Assembly: GCF_022436705.1 (NCBI RefSeq)
Contig: NZ_JAKUHT010000001.1
Coordinates: forward strand, 1 to 64,000
Length of the DNA stretch: 64,000 nt
Direction: 5' to 3'
Origin: Nocardioides sp. CFH 31398
GTDB lineage: Bacteria > Actinomycetota > Actinomycetes > Propionibacteriales > Nocardioidaceae
The notes under the pieces were generated by a model that ran no database searches, had not been told where the DNA came from, and saw only the letters and a program-made list of their open reading frames with translations. The translations under genes and the position numbers were made by a program. Below are positions 8,942-16,859 of the stretch, piece after piece; the first letter of the stretch is position 1, and every line of letters begins with the position of its first letter.

Positions 8942-9712
8942 GTGACACCGGTCCCGAAGGTCCGCGCCTGGTCGAACACGGTGCGCAGGGAGACGTTCGA
9001 CGCCGCGGACCTCGACCTGTTCGTGCTGCGGGACCACCAGCCGGTCCTGGCGGCCCTCGGCCGTGCGCGGGTCGACGAGGCCGCGGGCGCCGCGGCCGCC
9101 GAGCCCCAGCGGCTTCGACGGCTGCGGCAGGTCGCCTGCGTCGCACCGGTCTTCACCCTCGCCGCCTTCGGTGGACCCGTCCCCGGGCGCAGCGGCATCG
9201 AGGCGGGCGCGATGGACGGGGGCTGGGCCCAGCTGTGGCTCGCCCTCGTGTTCCTCGTCGCCGCCCCCGGTCCGGCGCTGGCGCTGCGCCGGTGGTGGGT
9301 GACGGGACGCCGCCGCGACCCGTACGAGGTGCTCGCGCTCGGGGTCGGGCTGACGCTCGGCCTCGCGGCGCTGCGGGGCCTGTCCGACGAGTGGCGGGCC
9401 GGGTCCTTCGCCCTCGCGAGCCTGCCGGCGTGGGTCACGGTCGTCACCGGGGTTCTCACCGCGGCCGCGATGGTGTTCGCCTCCCGCGGCCGGCGGACCC
9501 AGGGCGACCTCAGCTTCGCCCGGATCGGCGAGCCGGACCGGGCCAAGGCCCGGCGGATGATCGACGCGCTGCCGGCGCGGACGCGGGAGCAGCTGCACGA
9601 CATGCGACGCCGGGCCGTCGAGAACCTGACGCAGCGCGGCCTGCTGGACGACGACGACGCCCGCCGCGTGCTGTCTACGCCGCTCGGCGAGGGACCGCTG
9701 TCGCGTCGCTGA
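8942..9712 (+). CDS. Unknown membrane protein
   Basis: About 256 residues, not recognised. The N-terminal 70 residues are soluble and charged (start VTPVPKVRAW). Three or four hydrophobic stretches follow at roughly residues 75-175, with short Arg-rich loops such as ALRRWWVTGRRRD. The C-terminal 75 residues are soluble, Arg/Asp-rich and probably helical, with RKARRMIDAL-like pattern and an acidic LLDDDDARR motif resembling short C-terminal oligomerisation helices. The start could be GTG 8942, with a GAGGGTGG a few bases upstream, or in-frame GTG 8924. Its last 38 bases overlap the convergent transporter gene. Confidence 0.6.
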   Translation: MTPVPKVRAWSNTVRRETFDAADLDLFVLRDHQPVLAALGRARVDEAAGAAAAEPQRLRRLRQVACVAPVFTLAAFGGPVPGRSGIEAGAMDGGWAQLWLALVFLVAAPGPALALRRWWVTGRRRDPYEVLALGVGLTLGLAALRGLSDEWRAGSFALASLPAWVTVVTGVLTAAAMVFASRGRRTQGDLSFARIGEPDRAKARRMIDALPARTREQLHDMRRRAVENLTQRGLLDDDDARRVLSTPLGEGPLSRR

Positions 9713-10934
9713 CCGCGCCCCGTGGGTGCGGTGGGCGGTCCATCGCGCGGAACCGCGGGCCCGCGGCCGGGGCCATCGTCGCGACCAGGTACGCCGTCCC
9801 GCACACGAGCAGCGCGGGCGCGAGCCCGACCCCGGCGACGAGCCCGCCGGCGAGCAGACCGCCGAACGGCATCAGCGACCACGCCGACGCGGTCAGCATC
9901 GAGCCCACCCGCCCGACCATCGGCTCGGGCGTGCGTCCGAACATCAGTGCGCCGACGAGGGGGTTGATGAACCCCGCGGCGAACCCGCCGACCACGCCGG
10001 TCGCGACGACGCCGGCGAGCGGAGCGTCGAGGGCGAGGACGACGAACCGCGGGGCGCCCGCGAGCAGGAACGCCACGACGTACACGGTGAAGCGGGGGAG
10101 CCGGTCGCCGTAGGCCGCCGCGAGGAGGCTCCCTGCGATCGCGGACCCGGAGAACGAGGCGCCGAGCAGGCCCAGGACCGTCGCACCCAAGCCGCTCGTG
10201 ACCACCCAGGTCGGCAGGAGCACGGCCGAGTAGGCCTGGTCGAGCAGGTTCGTCACGGCCACCATCGCGGCGATGCCGAGCAGGACCGGGTCGCGACGCA
10301 GGAATCCGGCGCCCTCCCGGAGCTCGACGAGGTAGCCCTGGCGCGGCGCCGGCTCCGGCGGCACCAGGCGACGGGTGGCCAGCACGGTCAGCAGCGCCGC
10401 GGCGCCCCAGCCGACGGCCGTGACGAGGAGCGCGGACGGTGCACCGACCGCGGCCACGAGGACGCCGCCGAGCGCGGCGCCGACGAGGCCGGCGGTGCGC
10501 TCGGCGGTGCCGGACAGTCCCGCGACCCGCTCGAGCGTCGTCCCGGCGTGGCGAGCCACCTGCGGGGTGAGCGCGCCGCGGGCGCCGTCGGCGGGACCGT
10601 TGAGCGCGCCGGCGACCGCGACGAGCAGGCAGAGCAGCGGGATCGAGAGCACGTCGAGGGCGTGCGCGACGGGGACCGCTGCCAGCACGGGCACGCTCAG
10701 GGCCTCGGCCCCGACAGCCACCCGGCGGGCGCCGAGGCGGTCGACGAGCGGCCCCGACAGCGCCTGCGCGAGGACCTGCGGCACGGTGCCGGCGAACGCG
10801 ACCACGCCGGTGAGGGCCGCGCTGCCGGTGGTGGTCAGCACGAACCACGGCACGGCGATCATCGAGACGCGCACCCCGGCGGTGGCGAGCACGTCCGCGG
10901 TCAGGTAACCCGCGAGGGCGGCGCGCCCGCTCAC
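9675..10934 (-). CDS. MFS drug/solute exporter next to an ArsR-type regulator
   Basis: A 419-residue major facilitator protein with twelve predicted membrane segments, resembling the enterobactin-exporter/tetracycline-like MFS group. The loop between helices 2 and 3 reads SGPLVDRLGARRVAV, a recognisable MFS motif A variant. GTG at 10934 overlaps the stop of the regulator gene (GTGA), so the two are translationally coupled and the regulator probably controls the transporter. Substrate is unknown; multidrug or xenobiotic efflux is the usual guess for this pairing. The last 38 bases overlap tail-to-tail with the unknown membrane-protein gene. Confidence 0.85.
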   Translation of the reverse strand: MSGRAALAGYLTADVLATAGVRVSMIAVPWFVLTTTGSAALTGVVAFAGTVPQVLAQALSGPLVDRLGARRVAVGAEALSVPVLAAVPVAHALDVLSIPLLCLLVAVAGALNGPADGARGALTPQVARHAGTTLERVAGLSGTAERTAGLVGAALGGVLVAAVGAPSALLVTAVGWGAAALLTVLATRRLVPPEPAPRQGYLVELREGAGFLRRDPVLLGIAAMVAVTNLLDQAYSAVLLPTWVVTSGLGATVLGLLGASFSGSAIAGSLLAAAYGDRLPRFTVYVVAFLLAGAPRFVVLALDAPLAGVVATGVVGGFAAGFINPLVGALMFGRTPEPMVGRVGSMLTASAWSLMPFGGLLAGGLVAGVGLAPALLVCGTAYLVATMAPAAGPRFRAMDRPPHPRGAVSDATAVPRRAA

Positions 10935-11515
10935 CCGTCGTCCTCGGGCACCGACCGGGGGAACGCGTGCACCGCGACCTGGAAGAGCGCGGCGCGGCCC
11001 GACTCGTCCTCGGCGTCCTCGGGGTCCTCCTCCCACCCCTCGAGGACGGCCGTCAGGGCCTCCTTGAGGTCGCGGGCGTGCCGCGGCGTGAGCCGCAGCT
11101 CCCAGTCGCTGACCGTGGTGGCCGCCTCCCACGCGGGCGACAGCGAGGAGCGCTCCTCGACGAAGCGCTGCAGGCGCTCGGTCTGCACGATCGCCACCGC
11201 CTGCAGGAAGCCCTCCAGGGCGTCCTGCTCGTCGGGGGTCCGGTAGTCGTCCGGCCCGGAGCGCGTCGACTGGTGCGCCGCGCGCCACCAGCGCTCGCGG
11301 GCGTTGCCGCGCTCGGCGTCGTCCACGACGAAGCCGTGCTTCGCGAGCGTGCGCAGGTGGTACGACGTCGCGCCGCTGTTCAGCCCCATCCGTGCGGCGA
11401 GGCTCGTCGCGGTCGCCGGGCCGTCGGAGCGCAGGTGGCCCAGGATGCGCAGCCGCGCCGGGTGCGCGAGGGCGCGCAGGCCGGCGGCGTCGGGGGTGAT
11501 CGAGGTGAGGTCCAC
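10931..11515 (-). CDS. ArsR-family winged-helix regulator
   Basis: A 194-residue regulator. Residues 12-80 form a winged helix (ALAHPARLRILGHL, then TSLAARMGLNSGATSYHLRTL), typical of ArsR/SmtB-like DNA-binding domains. There is no cysteine-rich metal site; the C-terminal 110 residues are helical, so the ligand is probably a small organic molecule or none. GTG 11515 is chosen because TACGGT lies exactly 7 nt upstream; an in-frame ATG at 11542 would be upstream of that promoter element. It is followed with a 4-nt overlap by an MFS exporter and diverges from an alpha/beta hydrolase. A palindrome at 11547-11562 sits in the shared promoter and is a likely binding site. Confidence 0.85.
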   Translation of the reverse strand: MDLTSITPDAAGLRALAHPARLRILGHLRSDGPATATSLAARMGLNSGATSYHLRTLAKHGFVVDDAERGNARERWWRAAHQSTRSGPDDYRTPDEQDALEGFLQAVAIVQTERLQRFVEERSSLSPAWEAATTVSDWELRLTPRHARDLKEALTAVLEGWEEDPEDAEDESGRAALFQVAVHAFPRSVPEDDG

Positions 11516-11522
11516 CCGACCG

Positions 11523-11528
11523 ACCGTA
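11523..11528 (-). promoter_or_regulatory. Leaderless -10 element (TACGGT) of the ArsR-type gene
   Basis: TACGGT on the minus strand, 7 nt before GTG 11515; it fixes that start. Confidence 0.55.
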
Positions 11529-11546
11529 GACCACCAACGCATCTTT

Positions 11547-11562
11547 GCAAATATCTGTTTGC
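11547..11562. promoter_or_regulatory. Candidate ArsR operator
   Basis: GCAAATATCTGTTTGC pairs at 6 of 8 positions (GCAAA/TTTGC arms). It lies about 32-47 nt upstream of the regulator's predicted transcription start and 32 nt upstream of the hydrolase ATG. It is strikingly AT-rich against its surroundings. Confidence 0.5.
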
Positions 11563-11594
11563 CGTCTGCTGGTGCGGGATGGTCCACTGCAGGC

Positions 11595-12413
11595 ATGGAG
11601 ACGAGGACCCTGGAGACCGACCGCGGCGACCGCGTCACGTACGACGCCCACGGACCGGTCGGCGAGCGGCGCGCGGTCGTGTTCGTGGCCGGTGCCGGTC
11701 CGTACCGCGCCATCGACCCGGCCACCACGGCCTGCGCGGAGGCCCTCGCCGCCCGGGGGGTGCCCGCACTGGTGCACGACCGGGTGGGCCGCGCCGAGAG
11801 CCCGGCCGACGGTCCGATCGACCTGGACCGCGAGGCCGGGCCCGGCGGCGCGCTCGCCGCGCTGGTCGCCGCGGCGGGCGGTGACGCCGTCCTGTGCGGG
11901 CACTCGTCGGGCGGGGCGATCGCGCTGTACGCCGCGACGGAGGGTGGGGTGCCCGTGGCCGGGCTCGCGCTGTTCGAGGCGCCGCTGGACCCGACCGCCA
12001 CGGGCGTGGGGCCCTGGACGCTCGAGGTCGAGCGGTTCCTCGACGCGGGCGAGGACGCGGAGGCGCTGACCCACTACCTGCGCGACCTCCCGCCGGAGCT
12101 GGTCGGCGGCCTGCGGGACTCCCCGGTCTGGCCTGTCTGGGTCGCGAACGCCCCCGCCCTGCGCGTCGACGCCCAGGCGCTGCGCTGGGCCTACTCCGCG
12201 CCGTACGACGTCCAGCTCGGCGACCGCCTCGGACAGATGGCCGTGCCGGTGGTCGCGGCGTACGGCACGTCGACGTTCCCGGAGATGCCGCTCGCCGCCG
12301 AGGCCGTCGCGGCCGCCGTCCCGGGGGCGCGCGCCGTCGAGGTGGCCGGCGCCAACCACACCTGGGACCCCGGGGCCATGGCCGACCTGCTGGCGGAGCT
12401 GGCGGCCGGCTGA
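11595..12413 (+). CDS. Alpha/beta hydrolase
   Basis: A 272-residue soluble hydrolase of the alpha/beta fold. The nucleophile elbow GHSSGG places the catalytic serine at residue 104; a histidine in GANHTWDP near the C terminus is the expected catalytic base, and VVAAYGTST before it is the usual strand leading to the acid region. The oxyanion-loop segment VFVAGAGPYRAID is unusual compared with the common HG motif. The gene diverges from the ArsR-type regulator and shares its palindrome-bearing control region, so it may be co-regulated with the exporter. Substrate is not predictable; esterase or small-lactone hydrolysis are plausible. No signal peptide. Confidence 0.8.
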   Translation: METRTLETDRGDRVTYDAHGPVGERRAVVFVAGAGPYRAIDPATTACAEALAARGVPALVHDRVGRAESPADGPIDLDREAGPGGALAALVAAAGGDAVLCGHSSGGAIALYAATEGGVPVAGLALFEAPLDPTATGVGPWTLEVERFLDAGEDAEALTHYLRDLPPELVGGLRDSPVWPVWVANAPALRVDAQALRWAYSAPYDVQLGDRLGQMAVPVVAAYGTSTFPEMPLAAEAVAAAVPGARAVEVAGANHTWDPGAMADLLAELAAG

Positions 12414-12442
12414 CGCCGGGGCCGCGCGCCACCCCCTGGGCC

Positions 12443-12505
12443 GGTACTCCCCGACGTTCGGACCGTTCACGGGCGCGGATCCGGGTCGCAACGTCGGGGA
12501 CCACC
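12443..12505. repeat. Long imperfect inverted repeat in the gap 12414-12549
   Basis: The arm at 12443-12458 (containing TCCCCGACGTT) and the arm at 12490-12505 (containing AACGTCGGGGA) match at 14 of 16 positions, with 11 consecutive pairs, separated by 31 nt. It may be a terminator for the hydrolase gene or a control element of the next gene. Confidence 0.5.
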
Positions 12506-12549
12506 GGCGCTCGGGGTTCGACGGCCAGCGACCGGGGTAGAACCCGCTC

Positions 12550-13230
12550 GTGGACACGAACTCTCGCCCCCGCGCGGAGGAGCCGGGGCCGCAGGCGCGA
12601 CCCGGTGCGGCGGCCCAGCCGGACCTGTCGGCCCTGGCCGACCGGCTGAGCATGGCCGGTCGCCCCCAGCCGTTGGCGCGCTACGAGATCAAGGCCGCCG
12701 GGCTCCAGTGGTCCGTGCTGTCCGGCGTCCTCGGGATCGTCGGCGCCCTCTTCTTCCTCGTGCAGGGCGGTGTCGGGCTGGGCGACGTGGTCGACACGGG
12801 ACGGACGGGCCTCGACCGGCTCGACGGCATCGGTGGCCCGTTTGTGTGGGTCCCGCTCGTGCTGCTCCTGTTCGCGCTCAGCACCCTGAACCGGCGTCGT
12901 CGTCGCGCGGTCGTGGCGGAGGAGGGCATCACGCTCGATCCGGGGCGGCAGAAGGACCGGTGGACGCACGAGTGGCGGGCGCTGGAGGAGGTCGGGTGGT
13001 TCCCGGACGCCGAGTCGCGCGGGATGACGCTCGTGCTGCGGCCCCGCGGCGCCGCCGACAGCGCGCTCGAGACGCTCGTGATCGCCGTCCACGGCCAGGA
13101 GAAGCGGGACGAGACGGCCCACGTCCTCCACGACGCCTGCGCCCGGTTCGGGGTGCGGTTCAGCACCGAGCCCGGGGACTTCGACATGGATCGCGGGGTC
13201 CGCCGGGCGATGCGCTGGCTCCGCGACTGA
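12550..13230 (+). CDS. Unknown membrane protein with two membrane segments
   Basis: A 226-residue protein, not recognised. A Pro/Ala-rich N-terminal tail of about 45 residues precedes two hydrophobic segments (about 55-80 and 95-118) and an Arg-rich stop (NRRRRRAV). The C-terminal 110 residues form a soluble, probably cytosolic alpha/beta domain that resembles PH-like domains: HEWRALEEVGWFPD and TLVLRPRG are the typical paired strands. It begins with GTG at 12550; TAGAAC sits 6 nt upstream, a near match to the leaderless -10 pattern used by neighbours. Confidence 0.65.
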   Translation: MDTNSRPRAEEPGPQARPGAAAQPDLSALADRLSMAGRPQPLARYEIKAAGLQWSVLSGVLGIVGALFFLVQGGVGLGDVVDTGRTGLDRLDGIGGPFVWVPLVLLLFALSTLNRRRRRAVVAEEGITLDPGRQKDRWTHEWRALEEVGWFPDAESRGMTLVLRPRGAADSALETLVIAVHGQEKRDETAHVLHDACARFGVRFSTEPGDFDMDRGVRRAMRWLRD

Positions 13231-13264
13231 CGCGGTCCGGCCGACCGGTGTCGGGGCCGCTCCC

Positions 13265-13270
13265 TACGCT
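13265..13270 (+). promoter_or_regulatory. Leaderless -10 element (TACGCT)
   Basis: TACGCT followed by exactly 6 nt and ATG 13277. It supports the ATG over the in-frame GTG at 13271. Confidence 0.55.
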
Positions 13271-13276
13271 GTGCGC

Positions 13277-14233
13277 ATGAGCGACGACGCGGGCCAGGAG
13301 TCCGGCAGCTACGTCGAGGCCGACGGCTTCGACCGCGACATGAACTACATCGACGACCGGATCGTCCGCGAGCCCTCGGGCGAGCGCGAGTGGCCGGTCG
13401 AGCCGGGCCGCTACCGGTTGGCCGCGGCGCGCGCCTGCCCCTGGGCGAACCGCGCCATCATCGTGCGCCAGCTGCTCGGCCTGGAGGACGTCATCTCCAT
13501 GGGCCTCGCCGGGCCGACCCACGACGCGGACAGCTGGACCTTCGACCTCGACCCCGGCGGCAAGGACCCGGTGCTCGGCATCGAGCGGCTCCAGGAGGCG
13601 TACTTCGCGCGCTACCCCGACTACCCGCGCGGCATCACGGTGCCGGCGATGGTCGACGTCCCCACCGGCAAGGTCGTCACCAACGACTTCGACCAGATCA
13701 CGCGCGACCTCTCCTCCGAGTGGACCGAGTTCCAGCGCGACGACGCGCCGGACCTGTGGCCGGACGACGTCCGCGACGAGATGGAGGAGGTGATGGAGCG
13801 CGTCTTCCGCGAGGTCAACAACGGCGTCTACAAGTGCGGCTTCGCCGGCAACCAGTCGGCCTACGAGAAGGCGTACGACGAGCTCTTCGCCGCGCTGGAC
13901 TGGCTCGAGGAGCGCCTCACGGGCCGTCGCTACCTGATGGGCTCGTCCATCACGGAGGCTGACGTCCGCCTGTTCACCACGCTGGCGCGCTTCGACCCCG
14001 TCTACCACGGCCACTTCAAGTGCAACCGCAACAAGCTCACCGAGATGCCGGCACTGTGGGGTTACGCCCGCGACCTGTTCCAGACCCCGGGGTTCGGCGA
14101 CACGACGGACTTCGACCAGATCAAGGCGCACTACTACGTCGTCCACACCGACGTGAACCCCACCGGCATCGTGCCGAAGGGTCCGGACCTCTCGGGCTGG
14201 ACGACGGAGCACGGCCGCGAGGACCTGGCGTGA
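13277..14233 (+). CDS. Glutathionyl-hydroquinone reductase-like (Xi-class) GST family protein
   Basis: A 318-residue protein of the Xi-class glutathione transferase family (YqjG/ECM4). The catalytic Cys lies in ACPWANR (Cys54); the thioredoxin-like N-terminal domain is followed by the helical domain with ITEADVRLFTTLARFD and the family-typical KAHYYVVHTDVNP near the end. Known members remove a glutathionyl group from hydroquinones via the active-site Cys. Actinobacteria generally use mycothiol rather than glutathione, so the physiological thiol here is uncertain. The stop codon overlaps the GTG start of a small secreted protein gene. Confidence 0.85.
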   Translation: MSDDAGQESGSYVEADGFDRDMNYIDDRIVREPSGEREWPVEPGRYRLAAARACPWANRAIIVRQLLGLEDVISMGLAGPTHDADSWTFDLDPGGKDPVLGIERLQEAYFARYPDYPRGITVPAMVDVPTGKVVTNDFDQITRDLSSEWTEFQRDDAPDLWPDDVRDEMEEVMERVFREVNNGVYKCGFAGNQSAYEKAYDELFAALDWLEERLTGRRYLMGSSITEADVRLFTTLARFDPVYHGHFKCNRNKLTEMPALWGYARDLFQTPGFGDTTDFDQIKAHYYVVHTDVNPTGIVPKGPDLSGWTTEHGREDLA

Positions 14234-14616
14234 GGGTCGGGCTCGGGCTGGCCGCGGCGGGACTCCTCGCCGGCGGGCTCGTCGGCCTCGCGCCGACGTC
14301 GGCCTCGGCGGCGTACGAGACGGTCACGACCGTCCACGGGGCGAAGCTGCAGGCCTGCCGCGCCACCCTCGGCGGCGATCGGGCCATCCGCTTCCGGCTC
14401 GACAACCGGGGCGCCCGTCACGCCCACGAGGGAGGCGTCTTCCGCAACCGCGGCGAGGTGACGGACTCGTTCCGGGTGCGGGCGTCCGCCGGGCGACTGT
14501 CCGGGGTGAAGGCCGTGAGGCTGCGGGCGGGCGACCGCCTCGACTCCTACGTCGGCGAGGTCGACGGCCCCGGGGCGGGTGGCGGCTTCTCCCGCGCCGA
14601 GCTGCCGCGCTGCTAG
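14230..14616 (+). CDS. Small secreted protein A (paralogue of the next gene)
   Basis: About 128 residues starting at GTG 14230, which overlaps the previous stop as GTGA. An N-terminal hydrophobic stretch ends in TSASAAY, a good signal-peptidase site after about residue 26. The mature part is about 100 residues, basic, with two cysteines (QACRAT near the start and LPRC as the last residues), likely disulfide-linked. It shares its plan with the next gene: YxxVTT, a Gly, ACR-x-T at the front and RA-E/D-LP-x-C at the end. I do not recognise the family; no catalytic motif is visible. Confidence 0.65.
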   Translation: MRVGLGLAAAGLLAGGLVGLAPTSASAAYETVTTVHGAKLQACRATLGGDRAIRFRLDNRGARHAHEGGVFRNRGEVTDSFRVRASAGRLSGVKAVRLRAGDRLDSYVGEVDGPGAGGGFSRAELPRC

Positions 14617-14664
14617 GTGACACGACACTTCCTTCTGTGGCCTGACTGTGATGGGGTCCTCGCC

Positions 14665-15096
14665 ATGAGCCCCCGTCGACTCCTCGCCACCTCCGCCTCG
14701 GCTGCCGTCCTCGCCGGCGCCCTGGTGGGTCTCGCCCCGACGACCGCGTCCGCGGACTACGCGCCCGTCACCACCTGGAAGGGTGGAGTGTTCGAGGCGT
14801 GCCGGACGACGATCGACAAGCGTCCGTCGGTCAAGATCCGCGTCGACGCCACCGAGTCGCGGCGCCCGAATCTCACGGCGACCGTCTACCGGCACCGCGA
14901 CGCGGGGGCCTCGGGCACGAACGCGACCACGAGGGCCTTCCGCTCCCAGGCCGGGCGCGGCGAGGTGTCCCGCCCGACCGTGGTGCCGGTGCGGGCACGC
15001 GACACCATGGACGCCTTCCTCGCCTGGGTCGAGCACCACGGCCCGGAGGTCGAGCTCGTCCGGGCCGACCTGCCCCACTGCCGGGCGACCTCGTAG
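14665..15096 (+). CDS. Small secreted protein B (paralogue of the previous gene)
   Basis: A 143-residue protein starting with ATG 14665 (MSPRRLLATS). The signal peptide has a basic start, a hydrophobic core and TTASADY at the cleavage site. The mature domain has two cysteines (EACRTT and LPHC) at the same relative places as in protein A, but overall identity is low, so the duplication is old or the domain evolves fast. No family recognised. It lies 48 nt downstream of protein A and three bases from the convergent efflux gene. Confidence 0.7.
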   Translation: MSPRRLLATSASAAVLAGALVGLAPTTASADYAPVTTWKGGVFEACRTTIDKRPSVKIRVDATESRRPNLTATVYRHRDAGASGTNATTRAFRSQAGRGEVSRPTVVPVRARDTMDAFLAWVEHHGPEVELVRADLPHCRATS

Positions 15097-15099
15097 GCC

Positions 15100-16746
15100 T
15101 CAGCCCTCCATCGCCGCGGGCGCCTGCTCCTCGCGCTTGACGAAGTCCTTCTGACGGATCAGCCCGACGCAGAGCACCGCGCAGGCGAACGCGATGACCG
15201 CCGCGATGAGCAGGATGTGGTTCAGGGCGTCGACCACCCCCGACGTGCCGACCCCGAGCACGAGGTCGTAGGCCTGCTGGCCCGCGGACGCGCCGCCCGC
15301 CGACGCGGCCTGCGCCTGCGCGGCCTCGGCGGCGACGGTCACCTGGCCGCCGGACAGTGCCGACACGAGCGGCTCGACCGCCGCCTGCGGGACGGATCCG
15401 GTGAGCTCCGGGCGGACGGCGTCCGCGACCTCGCGCCCGAACAGCGAGCCGAGCGCGGCGATGCCGGTGGCGATGCCGACCTGGCGGAAGGTCGAGTTCA
15501 CGCCGCTCGCCATGCCGGAGCGGTTGACCGGGACGACGCCGACGGCGGTCGAGGCCAGCGGCGGGTTGATCATGCCGATGCCGAAGCCGGAGACGATCAG
15601 GCCGGGGATGAGGTGGGTCCAGGTCGAGTCGTCCTCGATGCCCAGCAGCAGCACCAGGCCGACCCCGAGGATCAGGAACCCGGGTGCGATCAGCCACCGG
15701 ACGGGGACCCGCTCGGTGAGGCGGCCCGCCGCGATCGCGGCGAAGAACGAGGCGCCCGAGAGGAACAGGAAGCGGACGCCGGTGCCGACGGCGGAGTAGT
15801 CGAGGACGTTCTGCACGTAGATGACCAGGTAGGTCAGCACCGAGAAGATCGACGCCGAGACCCCGAAGGCCGCGACGAGACCGCCCACGAACGTCGGCTT
15901 GCGCAGCAGCGACAGGTCGAACATCGGGTGGCGCTGCAGGTGCTGGCTGACGGCGAACACGACGAGGAGGACGCCGGCGGCGACGAGGCACGACACGACG
16001 AGGGTGTCGCCCCACGACTTCTGGCCGGCCTCGATGAGGCCGTAGACGAGCGCGCCGAGCGCGGCGGAGAAGGTGACGAAGCCGAACCAGTCGGGGCGGC
16101 CCGCGTACGGGTCGCGGGACTCGGCGACCTTGGTGAGCGTGACGCCCAGGGCGACGAGGCACAGCGGCACGTTGACGAAGAAGATCCAGCGCCACGACAG
16201 CCCGCTGGTGAGGACGCCGCCGAGGACCGGGCCGATGGCGACGGCGACGCCGGTGACCGCGCCGAACACACCGAAGGCCGTCCCGCGGTCCTTGCCGCGG
16301 AACGCGCCCGCGAGCAGGGCGAGCGCGGTCGCGAACATGGCGGCGCCGCCGATGCCCTGGAAGGCCCGGGAGACGGTCAGCACCGTGATGTCGGTGGCCG
16401 CGCCGCACGCGACCGAGCCGACGGTGAACAGGACGACGCCGATCGTGAAGACCTTGCGGCGCCCGTACCGGTCGGCGAGCGCCCCCGCCGTGAGCAGCAG
16501 CGCGGCGAGGCTGAGGGCGTAGGCGTCGATGACCCACTGCAGGTCCGACAGGGTCGCGTCGAGCTCGCGCTGGATGTCCGGGAGCGCGACGTTCACGATC
16601 GTGATGTCGAGCAGCAGCATGAACACGCCGGTGCAGACGGCGGCGAGGGTCCACCACTTGTTGCCGGCCGCGTGGACCCCGGCGCCCGCTCCGCCGTGGC
16701 TGCCCGCGTGCTTGCCGGCGTGCGCGCCGGTCTCGGTGTGGCTCAT
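15100..16746 (-). CDS. DHA2-family (EmrB/QacA-type) multidrug efflux MFS transporter
   Basis: A 548-residue transporter of the 14-helix DHA2 group. The first helix motif LLLDITIVNVALPDIQREL, motif A GALADRYGRRKV, and RAFQGIGGAAMFATAL followed by the motif C region AIGPVLGGVLTS are all visible. These pumps export drugs, dyes or antiseptics using the proton gradient. The ATG at 16746 has AGGAGG 5 nt upstream and is preferred over an in-frame start at 16782. The N terminus carries a His/Gly-rich leader (HTETGAHAGKHAGSHGG), an unusual addition. A hydrophilic Ala/Gln-rich loop lies before the last helix. It diverges from a tandem-MarR regulator that probably controls it. Confidence 0.9.
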   Translation of the reverse strand: MSHTETGAHAGKHAGSHGGAGAGVHAAGNKWWTLAAVCTGVFMLLLDITIVNVALPDIQRELDATLSDLQWVIDAYALSLAALLLTAGALADRYGRRKVFTIGVVLFTVGSVACGAATDITVLTVSRAFQGIGGAAMFATALALLAGAFRGKDRGTAFGVFGAVTGVAVAIGPVLGGVLTSGLSWRWIFFVNVPLCLVALGVTLTKVAESRDPYAGRPDWFGFVTFSAALGALVYGLIEAGQKSWGDTLVVSCLVAAGVLLVVFAVSQHLQRHPMFDLSLLRKPTFVGGLVAAFGVSASIFSVLTYLVIYVQNVLDYSAVGTGVRFLFLSGASFFAAIAAGRLTERVPVRWLIAPGFLILGVGLVLLLGIEDDSTWTHLIPGLIVSGFGIGMINPPLASTAVGVVPVNRSGMASGVNSTFRQVGIATGIAALGSLFGREVADAVRPELTGSVPQAAVEPLVSALSGGQVTVAAEAAQAQAASAGGASAGQQAYDLVLGVGTSGVVDALNHILLIAAVIAFACAVLCVGLIRQKDFVKREEQAPAAMEG

Positions 16747-16803
16747 CTCGGTCCTCCTGGGCCGCCCGGCCCAACTGCTCAACTGCCTAATGATTCGCTG
16801 ACC

Positions 16804-16831
16804 ACGGTACTCTCGACGGGGGTATCGTCAA
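16804..16831 (-). promoter_or_regulatory. Probable promoter of the DHA2 efflux gene
   Basis: On the minus strand, TTGACG (16831-16826) and TACCGT (16809-16804) are separated by 16 nt. The 5' untranslated region contains the direct repeat CAACTGC-T-CAACTGC (about 16772-16786). The divergent regulator gene starts at 16860, so the two promoters overlap. Confidence 0.4.
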
Positions 16832-16859
16832 GAACCTGACTGTCAACCGGAGGAGCGTT

